Below are positions 42,431 to 52,695 of a stretch of DNA of 64,000 nucleotides, piece after piece. The stretch's first letter is position 1, and each line of letters starts with the position of its first letter. Made by a program: the position numbers and the translations under genes. The stretch comes from Actinomadura craniellae (GTDB lineage: Bacteria; Actinomycetota; Actinomycetes; Streptosporangiales; Streptosporangiaceae). The notes under the pieces were generated by a model. It was not told the origin of the DNA and ran no database searches. It was given only the letters and a program-made list of their open reading frames with translations. The stretch is taken from NCBI RefSeq assembly GCF_003289645.1, contig NZ_QLYX01000001.1, forward strand, positions 372,001 through 436,000, given 5' to 3'.

Positions 42431-43012
42431 GTGAGTCTGACGACCCACACCAGAGGCGAGCTGGCGGTGCTCCGGGCGGTGATCGGACTGCTCGAGACGG
42501 AGGGCTACGAGGCCGTCCGGATCCGCGCGGTGTCGGCCCGCGCGCACGTGTCGACCCGGACCATCTACCAGAGTTTCGGCAACCGCGACGAGATGATCGC
42601 CTCGGCGCTCCAGCAGTGGATGCAGGAGAACATCAAGGAGCCGGTGGAGGCGATCGCGCCGATCCCCGGCAAGCCGATCGACGAGGGCCTCATGCGCCTC
42701 TTCCGGCAGATCTTCGAGCCCTGGGAGCGCCACCCCCGGCTGCTCATGGCCGTGGACGCCGCGCGGAGCCGCCCCGGCGGCGACCGGCTCGTCAGCTTCG
42801 GCAAGCGCGCCTTCCAGCCCGCGATCCGCCAGGTGCTGCGCGACACCGACCCCGCCTACGCCAGGGACGTCAGCGAAATCCTCTACCACGTCGTCAGCGG
42901 GCTGCTCGGCCAGTTCCGCACCGGCGACCTGCCGGTCACCGGCCTGCTGCCCATCATCGAGCGGACCGTCCACCGGCTGACCGAGTCCCGCGTCCACCCG
43001 CCGGCGGAGTAG
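42431..43012 (+). CDS. TetR-family regulator
   Basis: The 193-residue protein has the TetR N-terminal helix-turn-helix at about residues 28-55 (IRAVSARAHVSTRTIYQSFG, then NRDEMI) and a helical ligand domain. It starts with GTG behind a GGGAG and follows the SDR gene by 44 bp, so it is probably co-transcribed with it or has its own weak promoter in TAAAGTAAGG. It is convergent to an amidohydrolase gene 21 bp away. Confidence 0.87.
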   Translation: MSLTTHTRGELAVLRAVIGLLETEGYEAVRIRAVSARAHVSTRTIYQSFGNRDEMIASALQQWMQENIKEPVEAIAPIPGKPIDEGLMRLFRQIFEPWERHPRLLMAVDAARSRPGGDRLVSFGKRAFQPAIRQVLRDTDPAYARDVSEILYHVVSGLLGQFRTGDLPVTGLLPIIERTVHRLTESRVHPPAE

Positions 43013-43033
43013 GCGGGGCCCTGATCCTGGCGT

Positions 43034-43861
43034 TCATGCCGGGGCGAGGCCGAAGAACTCCGCCGCGTTGCCGTGCAGGAAGGCGTCCAGCACGTCGGCC
43101 GGCAGGTCGAGGGCACGCGCCTCCCCGACGCAGCGCGTGATCGACAGCACCGGCGAGTCGGACGCGAAGATCACCTGATCGCGGCCCCGGCCGCGCATGA
43201 AGCGCAGCAGCTCGGCCGGGAGCCGGCGCGGCGCCCAGGCGGAGGTCATCAGCCGCAGGTTGCGGTACTTCAGCATGAGCCGGATGGCCACGTCCCACCA
43301 GGGGTCCGCGCCATGGTGCATGCACAGCTTCAGCTCAGGGAAACGCTGGCACACCCGGTCCAGGTGCATCGGGTGCTGCGCCTCGCCGCCGATCGGGGGT
43401 CCGGGCAGGCCGGTGGCCAGGCAGAGCGGGAGGTCCCATTCGCAGCACTTGGTGTACAGCGGGTAGTACACCGCGTCGCTCGGCGGGTACTGCCCATCAC
43501 CCCAGAAAGCGGGCCCGACCTGCGCGTACGCCACCGGGTGGGAGCGGCGGAACGCGTCGAGCGCGCGCAGCGTCGGGATGGGCCGGAGCAGGTCGAGCCG
43601 GCCGATGCCGAGGGCGAACCGGTCCGGGCGGGCCTCCACGTAGGAGAGCGCGCGGCGGGACGGCTCGGCGAGGCCGGTCAGCAGGATCGCCCGGGTGACG
43701 CCGCCGGCGTCCATCTCCGCCAGGAGCGCGTCGAGGGGCGTGCTGGCCAGCATCTCGTCCCCTGCCTTGAAGTAGTCCTCCTTGACCCGGACCATCCAGT
43801 CCGGCTGCGCGCGGTCGCCGAAATCGACGTTGACCAGGCAGTCGATCACTTCGGCGGTCAC
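43034..43861 (-). CDS. Amidohydrolase_2-family metal-dependent hydrolase
   Basis: The 275-residue protein belongs to the amidohydrolase_2 barrel family but is shorter than the other two here. It begins VTAEVIDCLVNVDFGDRAQP, where the DxHxH motif appears as DCLVN, so the first metal ligands are altered. KLCMHHGADPWWDVAIRLML and QVIFASDSPV supply later ligands. The GTG start overlaps the stop of the upstream ligase (GTGA). Activity could be decarboxylation or hydrolysis; altered ligands leave this open. Confidence 0.8.
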   Translation of the reverse strand: MTAEVIDCLVNVDFGDRAQPDWMVRVKEDYFKAGDEMLASTPLDALLAEMDAGGVTRAILLTGLAEPSRRALSYVEARPDRFALGIGRLDLLRPIPTLRALDAFRRSHPVAYAQVGPAFWGDGQYPPSDAVYYPLYTKCCEWDLPLCLATGLPGPPIGGEAQHPMHLDRVCQRFPELKLCMHHGADPWWDVAIRLMLKYRNLRLMTSAWAPRRLPAELLRFMRGRGRDQVIFASDSPVLSITRCVGEARALDLPADVLDAFLHGNAAEFFGLAPA

Positions 43862-45534
43862 GAGTCCACCGCCGCGAGCAGCGCGGTGCGCAGGACCTTG
43901 CCGGCCGCGTTCCGCGGCAGCGGTTCGGTGCGCAGCCGCCAGGACGTCGGGACCTTGTACGGCGGCATCGCGGCCCCGCACCAGTCCGCCAGTTCCCGCT
44001 CGCCCGCGGCGGCCCCCTCCCGCAGGACCACGAAGGCCCGCACCGCCTGCCCGGTGACGGGGTCGTCGATCCCGGCGACGGCGCACTCTAGGACGTCGCG
44101 GTGCGCCTCCAGCCGGTTCTCGACCTCGGACGGGTGGACGTTCTCCGCCGAGACGAAGATCATGTCGCGGGCCCGGGAGTTGACGTAGAGGAGACCGTCC
44201 TCGACCCTGCCGACGTCGCCCATCGCCAGCCACCGGCCGGGGCCGATCACCTCCGCCGTGGCCCGCGGGTCGTTCCAGTAGCCCAGCATGGTGTAGGGGC
44301 TGCGGACGTGGATGAGGCCCTCGGCGCCCGGCGGCAGGTCGTTGCCCGCCCTGTCCCGGACGGCGATCTGCACGCCGTCCTGGATCGGCCCGGTCGACTC
44401 CGGGAACGCGGCGAAGTCGGCCCCGCCGATGCTGGCGACGATGCTGCCGCCCTCGCTGCTGGTGTACCCCATCCGGAAGCCCTGCGCGGCGGCCGGGAAC
44501 GCGGCGCAGAGCAGCCGTTTGACGGTGGGGCTCATCGGCGCGCCGCCGACCACCACGCTCGCCAGGCCGGACAGGTTGTACCGGTCCCGCGCGGGGTGCG
44601 CGGCGACGCGGGGCGCGGCACTGCCGACCGACAGCCAGACGCTCACCCGTTCGGACTCGAGCGCGCGCAGGGTGCGTTCCTCATCGAACCGGCCGGGGCG
44701 CATGACGAGCAGCCCGCCCGAGACCGTGAACATGAGGACGGCCCCGTACAGGGCGGACAGGTGGAACAGCGGAGGGGACACCAGGACCCGGGCCGGCGGG
44801 GGCGGCGCCGCGGGCGGCGCGCCGGCCCGGAGCAGCGCGTTGAACCGGTTGCAGGCGACGAACCCGAGGAGCGCACGGTGGCTGTGCGCGACGGCCTTCG
44901 GGCGCCCGGTCGTCCCGCTGGTGAAGATCAGCAGCGCCGGGGCGTCCTCCGCCGGCCGCGGCACGGCGGGCAGCTCGTCCGGTGTGCGGGTGATCCGGGC
45001 GTGCAGTTCGGGGGTGAACTCCAGCCGCGGAACCTCCGGGGCGACGCGCGCCAGCAGGTCCAGCCGCCGCCCGTCGCCCAGGACGGCGCGCGGCCGCACC
45101 AGCGCCAGCGCGGAGTCGAGTTCGGGCTCGCTCCAGAAGCTGTTCATCGCCGTCGCCACGGCACCGGCCGCCAGCGCGGCCCAGAAGCCGATGACCCAGT
45201 CGATGCCGTTGGCCGCGAACAGCGCCACCCGGTCCCCGGGGGCCACCCCGTACTCGTCGCGCAGGATCCGCGCCAGGCGGGCCACTGCGGACAGGTGCTC
45301 GCCGTAGGTCAGCCTGCGGTCGTCGTCGGCCAGGTACTCGCGGTCGGGCCAGGTGCGCGTGGCGTCGGTGAGCAGGTCGAGGACCGAGGTCGAGCGCCGC
45401 TCGAACACGGCCATCCGCTCGCCGAGCACCTCCGCCACGACGACGGCGTACGGCCCTTCCGGGGCGATCAGAGAGCGCCCGAACGGGGTGCTGGACGCGT
45501 GGCGGAACGTCTCGCGCACGAGGTCTGCGCTCAT
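43858..45534 (-). CDS. Acyl-CoA synthetase (ANL superfamily)
   Basis: The 558-residue ligase has IFTSGTTGRPKAVAHSHRA, YTSSEGGS, WLAMGDVGRVEDGLLYVNSR and NAAGKVLRTAL. All catalytic motifs are present, with the Asp of the A7 motif in MGD. An N-terminal extension of about 45 residues precedes the usual fold. It lies in a left-running group with a crotonase, amidohydrolases, a dehydrogenase pair, another ligase and a P450 (52601 down to 43034), and is coupled to the amidohydrolase gene that follows. Confidence 0.87.
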   Translation of the reverse strand: MSADLVRETFRHASSTPFGRSLIAPEGPYAVVVAEVLGERMAVFERRSTSVLDLLTDATRTWPDREYLADDDRRLTYGEHLSAVARLARILRDEYGVAPGDRVALFAANGIDWVIGFWAALAAGAVATAMNSFWSEPELDSALALVRPRAVLGDGRRLDLLARVAPEVPRLEFTPELHARITRTPDELPAVPRPAEDAPALLIFTSGTTGRPKAVAHSHRALLGFVACNRFNALLRAGAPPAAPPPPARVLVSPPLFHLSALYGAVLMFTVSGGLLVMRPGRFDEERTLRALESERVSVWLSVGSAAPRVAAHPARDRYNLSGLASVVVGGAPMSPTVKRLLCAAFPAAAQGFRMGYTSSEGGSIVASIGGADFAAFPESTGPIQDGVQIAVRDRAGNDLPPGAEGLIHVRSPYTMLGYWNDPRATAEVIGPGRWLAMGDVGRVEDGLLYVNSRARDMIFVSAENVHPSEVENRLEAHRDVLECAVAGIDDPVTGQAVRAFVVLREGAAAGERELADWCGAAMPPYKVPTSWRLRTEPLPRNAAGKVLRTALLAAVDS

Positions 45535-45570
45535 GTCGGCTGCGGTTCCTCTCGGCAGGGGTTCGGGGGC

Positions 45571-46299
45571 TCAACCACGCAGCGCCGCCACCGCGCGCTG
45601 CTGGGCCGAGGCCTCCGCTTCCAGGGCGTCAGGGAAGGAGGTGGTCCAGGCCCGGTCGATGAGGTCGAGCGTTTCGGCGGCCACGACGGGCGAGCACGCC
45701 GCGACGCGCTCGCACCACCGGCCGGTCACCGCGTCGAGTTCGCCGGCCGGCACGACGGTGGTGGCCAGGCCGAGCCGCCCCGCCTCCGCGCCGTCGACGA
45801 GCCGGCCGGTGAGGGTGAGTTCCTTGGCCCGGTGCGAGCCGACGGCGCGGGGCAGCAGCCAGCTCAGCCCGCCGTCGGGGACCAGGCCGTGCCGGGAGAA
45901 CACGGCGCCGAACCGGGCCCGGTCCGACGCGATCACGAGGTCGCAGCCCAGCGCGATGCTCATGCCCACGCCGACGGCCACCCCGTCGACCTTCGCCACG
46001 GTCGGCTTCGGCATGCCGTGCAGCCGGACGATGATCGACGCGATCTCCCGCATCTTCGCCGCGACCTGTTCGGACGAGCCGTTGATGTTGCCGGACAGGT
46101 CGGCGCCGGAGCAGAATTCGCCGCCCGCGCCGGAGAGCACGAGGACCCGGGCGCCGGGATCCCGCTCGAACCGGTCGAGCGCCTCGGCCAGCAGCCGCCA
46201 GGACTCGGCGTCGAGCGCGTTCTTGACCTTCGGGCGGTTGAACAGCAACTGCGCGATCTTCCCCGGCCGGTACAGGACGGGCGCGGCGGTGTGGCCCAT
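45571..46299 (-). CDS. Enoyl-CoA hydratase/isomerase family protein
   Basis: The 242-residue crotonase has EFCSGADLSGNING, KVDGVAVGVGMSIALGCDLV and FSRHGLVPDGGLSWLLPRAV. The motif PDGGLSWLLPR with Asp is the PaaG/enoyl-CoA-isomerase type, as in the protein at 12251. I chose ATG 46299, giving MGHTAAPVLYRPGKIAQLLF, because upstream residues in the frame are the antisense of the next gene. Only 5 bp separate it from the amidohydrolase stop. Confidence 0.85.
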   Translation of the reverse strand: MGHTAAPVLYRPGKIAQLLFNRPKVKNALDAESWRLLAEALDRFERDPGARVLVLSGAGGEFCSGADLSGNINGSSEQVAAKMREIASIIVRLHGMPKPTVAKVDGVAVGVGMSIALGCDLVIASDRARFGAVFSRHGLVPDGGLSWLLPRAVGSHRAKELTLTGRLVDGAEAGRLGLATTVVPAGELDAVTGRWCERVAACSPVVAAETLDLIDRAWTTSFPDALEAEASAQQRAVAALRG

Positions 46300-46304
46300 C
46301 GCGC

Positions 46305-47504
46305 TCAGCCGCCCACGGGCAGGCCGAGGCATTCGGCCGCGTTGTCGCGCATGATCCGGCGGACGGCGTGGTCGTCGAACCCGGCCAGCTCCTTGACGTA
46401 GTCGGTCGGCTCGGCCAGGCCCTCGCCGTGCGGCCAGTCGGAGCCGAAGAGGACCCGCTCGACGCCGATGTGCCCGGCGAGTTCGGCGACGTCCTCCTCG
46501 AAGTACGGCGCTACCCACACGTGCGCGCGCAGCGTGTCGCCCGGGTCGGCTGCGAAGTGCTTGGGCTGCTGGTTGGCCAGTTTGCGCAGCCGTTTGATCA
46601 GCAGCGGGACCCAGGCGGACCCGTTCTCGATGCTCATGACCTTGAGCTCCGGGTGCCGGTCGAACGCGCCGTGGATGATGAGCGAGCCGATCGAGTCGTG
46701 GATGGCGCGGTCACCGGCCAGCAGCTTGGTGAACGGGTCGATGTGGAACGGGTCGTAGTCCGCGGGGCCGCCCCACAGCGCCGACAGGCTGGTGTACCCG
46801 CTGTCGGACAGGTGGAGGGCGACCGGCACCCCCGCCTCGGCCAGCCGCGCCCAGACCGGGTCGTGCGCCGGGTCGCCGAGGGAGCGCGGCCGGCCGTCCG
46901 CGCCGGGCACGGGCGCGGGGCGGACGCTGACCACCCGGGCACCGCGGTCCAGGACCCGGTCCAGTTCGGCGAGCGCGGCGCCCGGGTCGGCGAGTGAGAG
47001 CATCGGCGCGGCGTAGAGCCGGTCCTGGTGGTGGAAGCCCCAGTCCTCGTCGAGCCAGAGGTTGAACGCCGACAGCGTCGCCATCGTCGCGGGGACGTCG
47101 TGGCGGAGCGCCTGCTCCACCCCGCAGCCCTGGGTGGGGAAGAGCAGCACCGCGGCGAGTCCCTGCTCGTCCAGCCGGTCCAGCCGCGCGTCCCGCAGCC
47201 GGTACTCCGGGTGGATCGGCTCGACGACCCGCAGGCTGGCGGGGTCCACGCCGGCGGGGATCCGCCCGCGGAAGTAGGGGTCCAGGGCGCCGGGCACGAG
47301 CACGGGGTCGAAGGTGGGGTCGGGGATGAACCGGTTGACCTTCTCACCGATGAGGATCATCGTCCGGTCGTTCGCCTGGACGACCTGCACCCCGCGCCGG
47401 CGGAACCGCCGGTCGAGGTGCCGGGTGAACGAGTCCACCGTCTCGTAGTAGTGGTTGTCCGCGTCGATCGGCTGAAACGGGCGGCCACCGAGGGTCATGG
47501 GCAT
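46305..47504 (-). CDS. Amidohydrolase_2-family metal-dependent hydrolase
   Basis: The 399-residue protein is a paralogue of the one at 39275: it starts PFQPIDADNHYYETVDSFTR and has VALHLSDSGYTSLSALW, LIIHGAFDRHPELKVMSIEN and VLFGSDWPHGEGLA. The pattern DADNH, where the family usually has DxHxH, is shared by the two, so the change is an ancestral feature of this subgroup. It may act on a cyclic or acyl intermediate. Two in-frame ATGs (47504, 47498) are possible starts; the first follows GGAGAA on the minus strand. Confidence 0.83.
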   Translation of the reverse strand: MPMTLGGRPFQPIDADNHYYETVDSFTRHLDRRFRRRGVQVVQANDRTMILIGEKVNRFIPDPTFDPVLVPGALDPYFRGRIPAGVDPASLRVVEPIHPEYRLRDARLDRLDEQGLAAVLLFPTQGCGVEQALRHDVPATMATLSAFNLWLDEDWGFHHQDRLYAAPMLSLADPGAALAELDRVLDRGARVVSVRPAPVPGADGRPRSLGDPAHDPVWARLAEAGVPVALHLSDSGYTSLSALWGGPADYDPFHIDPFTKLLAGDRAIHDSIGSLIIHGAFDRHPELKVMSIENGSAWVPLLIKRLRKLANQQPKHFAADPGDTLRAHVWVAPYFEEDVAELAGHIGVERVLFGSDWPHGEGLAEPTDYVKELAGFDDHAVRRIMRDNAAECLGLPVGG

Positions 47505-47559
47505 GGCGTTCTCCTCTCTGGTCGGTTCTGGCCGGTTCCGGTCGGTTCCGGAGCGGTTC

Positions 47560-48717
47560 TCACGGCGAGCGGGGGAGCCCGAGGCCGCGCTCGGCGATGA
47601 TGCGGCGCTGTACCTCGCTGGACCCGCCCCAGATCGGCATGATGACGGCGTGCCGGAACTCCTCCACGAAGGCGCCGCCGGCCACGGCCCGGGGGTCGCC
47701 GACCTCGCGCAGGCCCTGCGGGCCGAGGAGGTCGAGCATCACGGCGGAGAACCGCACCCGCGACTCGGCGTGGAAGAGCTTGTGCATCGACGACTCGACG
47801 GTCGGGGTCCCGCCGGTCGCCTCGATCCAGCAGCTGCGCCGGCCCAGCAGCTTGGCGACCTCGACGTCGATGGCGAGCCGGGCCAGCCGGTCGCGCACCA
47901 CCGGGTCGTCGATCGACGCCGAGTGCGCCGCGCCGGTGTCGCGGGCCGCCCGGACGAGCTCGTGGAGCAGCCGCGAGTCGTCGCCGATGCCGCTGCGCTC
48001 GTGGGTCAGGGCCGTCATGAGGACGTCCCAGCCGCCGTCGACGGCGCCCACGCGGGCGCTGTCGGGCACCCGGACGTCGGTGTAGTGGACGGTGTTCGTG
48101 CGTTCGCCGCCGAGCGTGCGGATCGGATGGACCTCGATGCCGGGGGTGTCCATGGGGACGAGGAACACGGTGAGCCCGCGGTGCTTGGCGACCTCGGTGT
48201 TCGTGCGGGTGAGCAGGAAGACGTAGTGGGCCTCCTCGGCCAGGGTCGTGAAGACCTTCTGGCCGTTGACGACCCACCCGTCCCCGTCCCGGTCCGCCCG
48301 GGTGCGCGCGGACGCCACGTCCGAGCCGCCCTGGGGCTCGGTGTAGCCGAGGCAGATCAGGATCTCGCCGTTGATCGCGCGCGGGATGACCTCGGCGCGC
48401 ATCCGCTCCGTCCCGGTGGCGAGGATCGTGCGCGCCACGAGCATCGTCATGCCCATGCCCTCGGTGGGCGCGTGCCGTTTCTTCAGTTCCTCCCGCATGG
48501 CCATGAGCTCCAGCGGGCTGCGCCCCTGGCCGCCGTACTCCTTCGGCCAGCCCGCGGCCAGCCAGCCCCGCTCCGCGAGCGCGCGGTGCAGCGGCCAGTC
48601 GTGCATCGAACCGCTGCGCCGGACGCGCTCGCGCACCCGTGGCGTCAGGTGCTCGTCGAGGAACGCGGCGACCTCCGCCCGGAAGGCCTCGCTCTCGGCG
48701 CCGAGACCGAAGTCCAT
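47560..48717 (-). CDS. Acyl-CoA dehydrogenase family protein
   Basis: The 385-residue flavoprotein has GWPKEYGGQGRSPLELMAMR, CLGYTEPQGGSDVASARTRA, WVVNGQKVFTTLAEEAHYVF and, at the C-terminus, PIWGGSSEVQRRIIAERGLG. GGAGGAG precedes its ATG, and it starts inside the stop of the upstream dehydrogenase (1-bp overlap). The pair probably forms a heteromeric alpha2beta2 dehydrogenase, as for the genes at 20293/21441, and this is the subunit with the more standard sequence. Confidence 0.88.
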   Translation of the reverse strand: MDFGLGAESEAFRAEVAAFLDEHLTPRVRERVRRSGSMHDWPLHRALAERGWLAAGWPKEYGGQGRSPLELMAMREELKKRHAPTEGMGMTMLVARTILATGTERMRAEVIPRAINGEILICLGYTEPQGGSDVASARTRADRDGDGWVVNGQKVFTTLAEEAHYVFLLTRTNTEVAKHRGLTVFLVPMDTPGIEVHPIRTLGGERTNTVHYTDVRVPDSARVGAVDGGWDVLMTALTHERSGIGDDSRLLHELVRAARDTGAAHSASIDDPVVRDRLARLAIDVEVAKLLGRRSCWIEATGGTPTVESSMHKLFHAESRVRFSAVMLDLLGPQGLREVGDPRAVAGGAFVEEFRHAVIMPIWGGSSEVQRRIIAERGLGLPRSP

Positions 48718-49736
48718 CAGGGTGCTCCTCCTCCGGCCGCGCCGAAGAGCCGGTCGGCGAGGCGCTGGTACTCGCGCTGCACCGGACCCCAGACGAGCGG
48801 GTGGGCCCGCGCGCGCCGGTAGTACAGCTGGATGTCGTAGTCGAGCGTGAAGCCGTAACCGCCGTGGTAGTGCAGGCTGTCGCCGGCGACGGCGACGGCC
48901 TGGTCGGCGGCGAAGCAGAACGCCATGCTCGTCAGGGCGGCGGCCCGGGGGTCGTGCACGTCGGCGGCCCACGCGGCCTCCCGCACCAGCAGCCGCGCCC
49001 CGTCGACGGCCGTCGCGTGGTCGGCCAGCGTGTGCGCGACGGTCTGGAACGCGCCGACGGGACGGCCGAACACCTGGCGTTCGCGCACGTACTCGACGCC
49101 GAGTTCCAGGGCCCGGGCCGCCAGCCCGACCAGCTGTGCGGCGGTCAGCAGCTGCCAGTCCCGCCGCGCGTCCTCGAACGCCTCCCGCGCCCGCCCGCCC
49201 CGGGCGAGCGGTTCGACCGGGCCCGCCGTCAGGTCGCGGTCGGCGAGGGGCAGGTCGCCGAGGTTGGGCGCCGCGCGCAGCGGCGGGTCGGCCAGGACGG
49301 CGGTGAGCGCGTCCCCGTCGTAGCGCAGGACGATCTCCGCCACCGCGCCCGCGGGGACGAGTTCCGCCCGCGCCGCGCCGGTGGGGTGCGGCACCAGGGT
49401 CGCGATCGCCCCGGCCGCGCACCGGGCCGCGAGCGCGTCGGCGGCCGGGCCGCCGCACCGCCCGAGCAGCCTGGCGGTCACCAGGGTCTCGACGACCGGG
49501 GCGCTGGCGAGATGGCGGCCGGCCTGCTCGGCGATCAGCACGAGCCGCCCGGCCGTGGCGGCGTCGGGGCCGAGCGCGAGCTCCGGTACGCCGAGCCCGT
49601 GCAGCGCCGCCCACAGCGCGGGGTCGAAGCCGAGGCCCTCGGCGGCCCGGACGCGGTCGGTCGAGGACTCCTTGGACAGCAGGGCGGCCAGGACCGCCAC
49701 CATCTCCTCGTCCTCGGGATCGAGCGCCAGATCCAT
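48717..49736 (-). CDS. Acyl-CoA dehydrogenase family protein, subunit-like
   Basis: The 339-residue protein is shorter than typical dehydrogenases and has a diverged N-terminal half with low similarity at the FAD segment. The C-terminal half keeps FGRPVGAFQTVAHTLADHAT and HYHGGYGFTLDYDIQLYYRR. The canonical YEGT Glu is missing (AHPLVWGP). It matches the partner-subunit pattern of two-gene dehydrogenases of steroid/lipid pathways. GAGGAGG lies before the ATG at 49736, and the stop overlaps the next gene. Confidence 0.85.
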   Translation of the reverse strand: MDLALDPEDEEMVAVLAALLSKESSTDRVRAAEGLGFDPALWAALHGLGVPELALGPDAATAGRLVLIAEQAGRHLASAPVVETLVTARLLGRCGGPAADALAARCAAGAIATLVPHPTGAARAELVPAGAVAEIVLRYDGDALTAVLADPPLRAAPNLGDLPLADRDLTAGPVEPLARGGRAREAFEDARRDWQLLTAAQLVGLAARALELGVEYVRERQVFGRPVGAFQTVAHTLADHATAVDGARLLVREAAWAADVHDPRAAALTSMAFCFAADQAVAVAGDSLHYHGGYGFTLDYDIQLYYRRARAHPLVWGPVQREYQRLADRLFGAAGGGAP

Positions 49737-49747
49737 CGAACGCCTCC

Positions 49748-51295
49748 TCAGCCCTCGGGGTCGCGCAGGAGGCGGTCGCGCAGTTCGCGCTTGAACAGCT
49801 TGCCGGTGTCCGAACGCGGTAGCTCGTCGGCGAACCGGATGCGGCGCGGGCACTTGTAGCGGGCCAGCCGGGCGGTGCACCAGTCCGCCAGTTCGGCCGC
49901 GAGCGCGGGCCCGGCCGCGGCGGGATCGACGGGCCGGACGACCGCGACGGCGATCTCACCGAGGTCGTCGTCGGGCAGCCCGACGACCGCGGCGTCGTAC
50001 ACCCGCGGGTGTTCGATGAGGGCGTTCTCCGCCTCCTGGGGGTAGATGTTCACCCCGCCAGAGATGATCATGAATGATGCGCGGTCGGTCAGGTAGAGGT
50101 AACCGTCGCCGTCGATCCGCCCGATGTCGCCCACGCTGCGCCAGCCCTCCGGGCTGGTCGTCTGCGCGTCCTTCTCCGGGTCGTTGAGGTAGGTGAAGCC
50201 GGTGGGGACCTCGGCCCAGATCACGCCCGTCTCGCCGGTGGGCAGCTCCCGCCCGTCGGCGTCGCAGATGTGCAGGGGGCCCAGCAGCGATCGGCCCACC
50301 GAGCCGGGGCGTTCGAGCCACTCGGCGGGGGTGATGAAGGTGAAGCCGGCCCCCTCGGAGGACGACCAGTACTCGTGGACGATCGGCCCCCACCAGTCGA
50401 TCATGGCCCGCTTCACCTCGACGGGGCAGGGCGCGGCGGCGTGCACGACCCCCCGCAGACTGGAGACGTCGTAGCCGTGCCGTTCCCGCTGGTCCAGCTT
50501 GAGCATGCGGGTGAACATCGTGGGCACGAACTGCCCGTGCGTCACCCGGTGCTCCTGGATCAGCCGCAGCGCGCCGTGCGGGTCGAACCTGGTCATCAGC
50601 ACGACGGTGCCGCCGAGCCGGAGCACCGCCATCGTCCAGATGATCGGGGCGGAGTGGTGGAGCGGCGCGGGGCACAGGTAGACCGAGGACCGGTCGACCC
50701 CGATCAGCCCGACGAGGAACGTGAACGTGTCCTCCTCCGGCGACCGGGGCGCGAGGCGGAGCGGGCGCCGGATGCCCTTGGGCCGGCCGGTCGTCCCGGA
50801 GGAGTACTGGAGGAGGTCCCCTTCGAGGTCGGTGTCGCGCTCGTAGTGCGGGGCGCTTGCGAGCACGGCCTCGTAGTCGTCCCAGTCCGGGTGCGCGCCG
50901 CCGCGCAGCAGCCGGTGCTCGACCTTGGGGGCGCGCCCGGCCGTCAGCTCCGCGTGGACCGCGAGGTTCGCCGAGGCCAGCACGGCCCGGGCGCCCGAGT
51001 CGTCGAGGATGTAGGCGATCTCGGCGACGCCCAGGTGACTGTTCACGGTGACGTGGTACAGCCCCGCGAGCCGGCAGGCCCACGTCATCTCCAGGTAGGC
51101 GGGCGCGTTCTCCGAGACGATCGCGACGACGTCCCCGACCTGGAGGCCGCGCAGGCGTAGCGCGCCGGCCAGCCGGGACGCGCGGTCGGCGAGCTCCCCG
51201 TAGGTCAGCGACTCGCCGGAGTCGCAGACGACGGCGAGCCGGTCGGGGTCGGTTCCGGCGTGGGGGAGGGCCTGGACGGCGGCGCTGGTTCGCAT
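49748..51295 (-). CDS. Acyl-CoA synthetase (FadD-like, ANL superfamily)
   Basis: The 515-residue ligase has QYSSGTTGRPKGIRRPL, EYWSSSEGAGF, SVGDIGRIDGDGYLYLTDRA, MIISGGVNIYPQEAE and SDTGKLFKREL. The SSGTTGRPKGI P-loop and the YWSSSEG motif are common in FadD proteins of actinobacterial steroid and lipid clusters, so it is the most FadD-like of the ligases here. It lies between a P450 gene and a dehydrogenase pair in one left-running group, a sensible order for oxidation, activation and desaturation. Confidence 0.88.
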   Translation of the reverse strand: MRTSAAVQALPHAGTDPDRLAVVCDSGESLTYGELADRASRLAGALRLRGLQVGDVVAIVSENAPAYLEMTWACRLAGLYHVTVNSHLGVAEIAYILDDSGARAVLASANLAVHAELTAGRAPKVEHRLLRGGAHPDWDDYEAVLASAPHYERDTDLEGDLLQYSSGTTGRPKGIRRPLRLAPRSPEEDTFTFLVGLIGVDRSSVYLCPAPLHHSAPIIWTMAVLRLGGTVVLMTRFDPHGALRLIQEHRVTHGQFVPTMFTRMLKLDQRERHGYDVSSLRGVVHAAAPCPVEVKRAMIDWWGPIVHEYWSSSEGAGFTFITPAEWLERPGSVGRSLLGPLHICDADGRELPTGETGVIWAEVPTGFTYLNDPEKDAQTTSPEGWRSVGDIGRIDGDGYLYLTDRASFMIISGGVNIYPQEAENALIEHPRVYDAAVVGLPDDDLGEIAVAVVRPVDPAAAGPALAAELADWCTARLARYKCPRRIRFADELPRSDTGKLFKRELRDRLLRDPEG

Positions 51296-51305
51296 GGCCG
51301 GCCCC

Positions 51306-52601
<1,296 letters not shown>

Positions 52602-52674
52602 CCGTCACGTCCGTTCGGTTGCCGTTCCGGGGGTGTTCCTCGGCAGAGGACGGTGTGGATCACAGCGACTCGTC

Positions 52675-52690
52675 GTGTGACCTGTCACAC
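52675..52690. promoter_or_regulatory. Inverted repeat GTGTGAC-CT-GTCACAC, candidate TetR operator
   Basis: Two perfect 7-bp arms around CT lie in the gap between the divergent P450 (start 52601) and TetR (start 52748) genes. The half-site resembles the arms of the next repeat, so one regulator may bind both. Confidence 0.65.
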
Positions 52691-52695
52691 TGCCC

